Shown here: positions 63,789-64,000 of the stretch, piece after piece
How the letters are laid out: the number at the start of each line of letters is the position of its first letter
How positions within the stretch are numbered: the first letter of the stretch is position 1
Source of the DNA: Durusdinium trenchii
Lineage: Eukaryota > Sar > Dinophyceae > Suessiales > Symbiodiniaceae
NCBI GenBank assembly: GCA_963970005.1
Contig: CAXAMN010026472.1
Location: 1,506,961 to 1,570,960 of the forward strand
Direction: 5' to 3'
Length of the DNA: 64,000 bases
The notes under the pieces: model-generated
What the model was told of the DNA's origin: nothing
Seen by the model: only the letters and a program-made list of their open reading frames with translations
Databases searched by the model: none
Translations under genes and position numbers: made by a program

Positions 63789-64000
63789 AATTCGAACCCG
63801 GCTTGCCTGGGCCGATTCCTGAACGTTCCACCCGATTTTATCCCCCATGAGGCTCGACCAGATGATGGTGATGATGACATGGATTACACGCCGTCAAGTC
63901 CGGGAGACCAATGGGATGGTGATGTTGAGATGGGAAATGAATCGGATGAAGAGATGGAAACCGTGTCCCAGTTCGTTTGCCGATTTTGCAGTCCAAGTGA
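63789..64000 (+). pseudogene. continuation of Copia-like polyprotein (acidic linker)
   Basis: Same frame as the integrase after TGA. Reads an Asp/Glu-rich linker (RPDDGDDDMDYTPSSPGDQW) expected between integrase and RT. Cut by the window edge. Confidence 0.6.

Larger units (their letters stand above)
60569..64000 (+). mobile_element. decayed Ty1/Copia-like retrotransposon (runs off window)
   Basis: Gag-like region, aspartic protease and integrase in Copia order on the + strand; RT and RNase H would lie beyond 64000. The polyprotein is broken by a one-base shift near 62335, a TAA at 62389, a frame change at 62525-62529 (ATGA overlap) and a TGA at 63786, after which the frame stays open with an acidic Asp/Glu-rich stretch to the edge. 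LTRs not identified. Confidence 0.75.

Overview
The window looks like nuclear DNA of a dinoflagellate, most likely Symbiodiniaceae or another Suessiales lineage. Five observations support this. (1) The 22-nt dinoflagellate spliced-leader sequence is present intact at 7938-7959. (2) Genes are cut into many short exons, and alignment to conserved protein families places introns with GT, GC and GA donors and mostly AG|G acceptors. (3) A unidirectional array of 6-TM ion-channel paralogues with C-terminal EF-hands is present. (4) Decayed retroelements of dinoflagellate type are present: a LINE-like RT, a DIRS-like element with tyrosine recombinase and methyltransferase-like domain, and a Copia-like element. 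(5) Minisatellites are abundant. Every gene recognised lies on the + strand. No bacterial-style operons, tRNA or rRNA genes were seen.

Layout. 1-1.3 kb: LINE-like reverse transcriptase remnant. 3.0-32.9 kb: three tandem copies of a voltage-gated channel gene. Copy 0 is represented only by its EF-hand exon (3028-3156). Copy 1 spans 4097-11828, with a 5.3-kb intron holding the spliced-leader sequence. Copy 2 spans 29511-32905. The EF-hand exon is exactly 129 nt in all three copies, and the other shared C-terminal exons match in length between copies 1 and 2. Copy 2 has two introns that copy 1 lacks. The 17.7 kb between copies 1 and 2 is gene-poor and full of minisatellites, a MITE, a strong hairpin and a tandemly repeated ~0.57-kb unit with an assembly gap. 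33-39.8 kb: no recognised gene, but a cluster of exon-like patches at 36.9-38.9 kb. 39.86-46.38 kb: 24 short exons of a Crooked-neck/CLF1 (Syf3) HAT-repeat spliceosome protein; the C-terminal part was not found. 47.8-50.0 kb: exons of a pentatricopeptide-repeat protein. 50.5-57.5 kb: decayed DIRS-like retroelement (gag-like, RT, RNase H with an inserted methyltransferase-like domain, 2A-like motif, tyrosine recombinase). 57.9-59.2 kb: two minisatellite arrays with a second gap. 60.6-64.0 kb: decayed Copia-like Gag, protease and integrase, running off the window.

Exon boundaries come from my own reading-frame alignment to protein families and between paralogues, not from transcripts. They are strongest where three copies or a conserved family constrain them. 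5' exons of the channel genes, possible exons beyond the EF-hand exon, and the 3' ends of the CLF1 and PPR genes were not identified.
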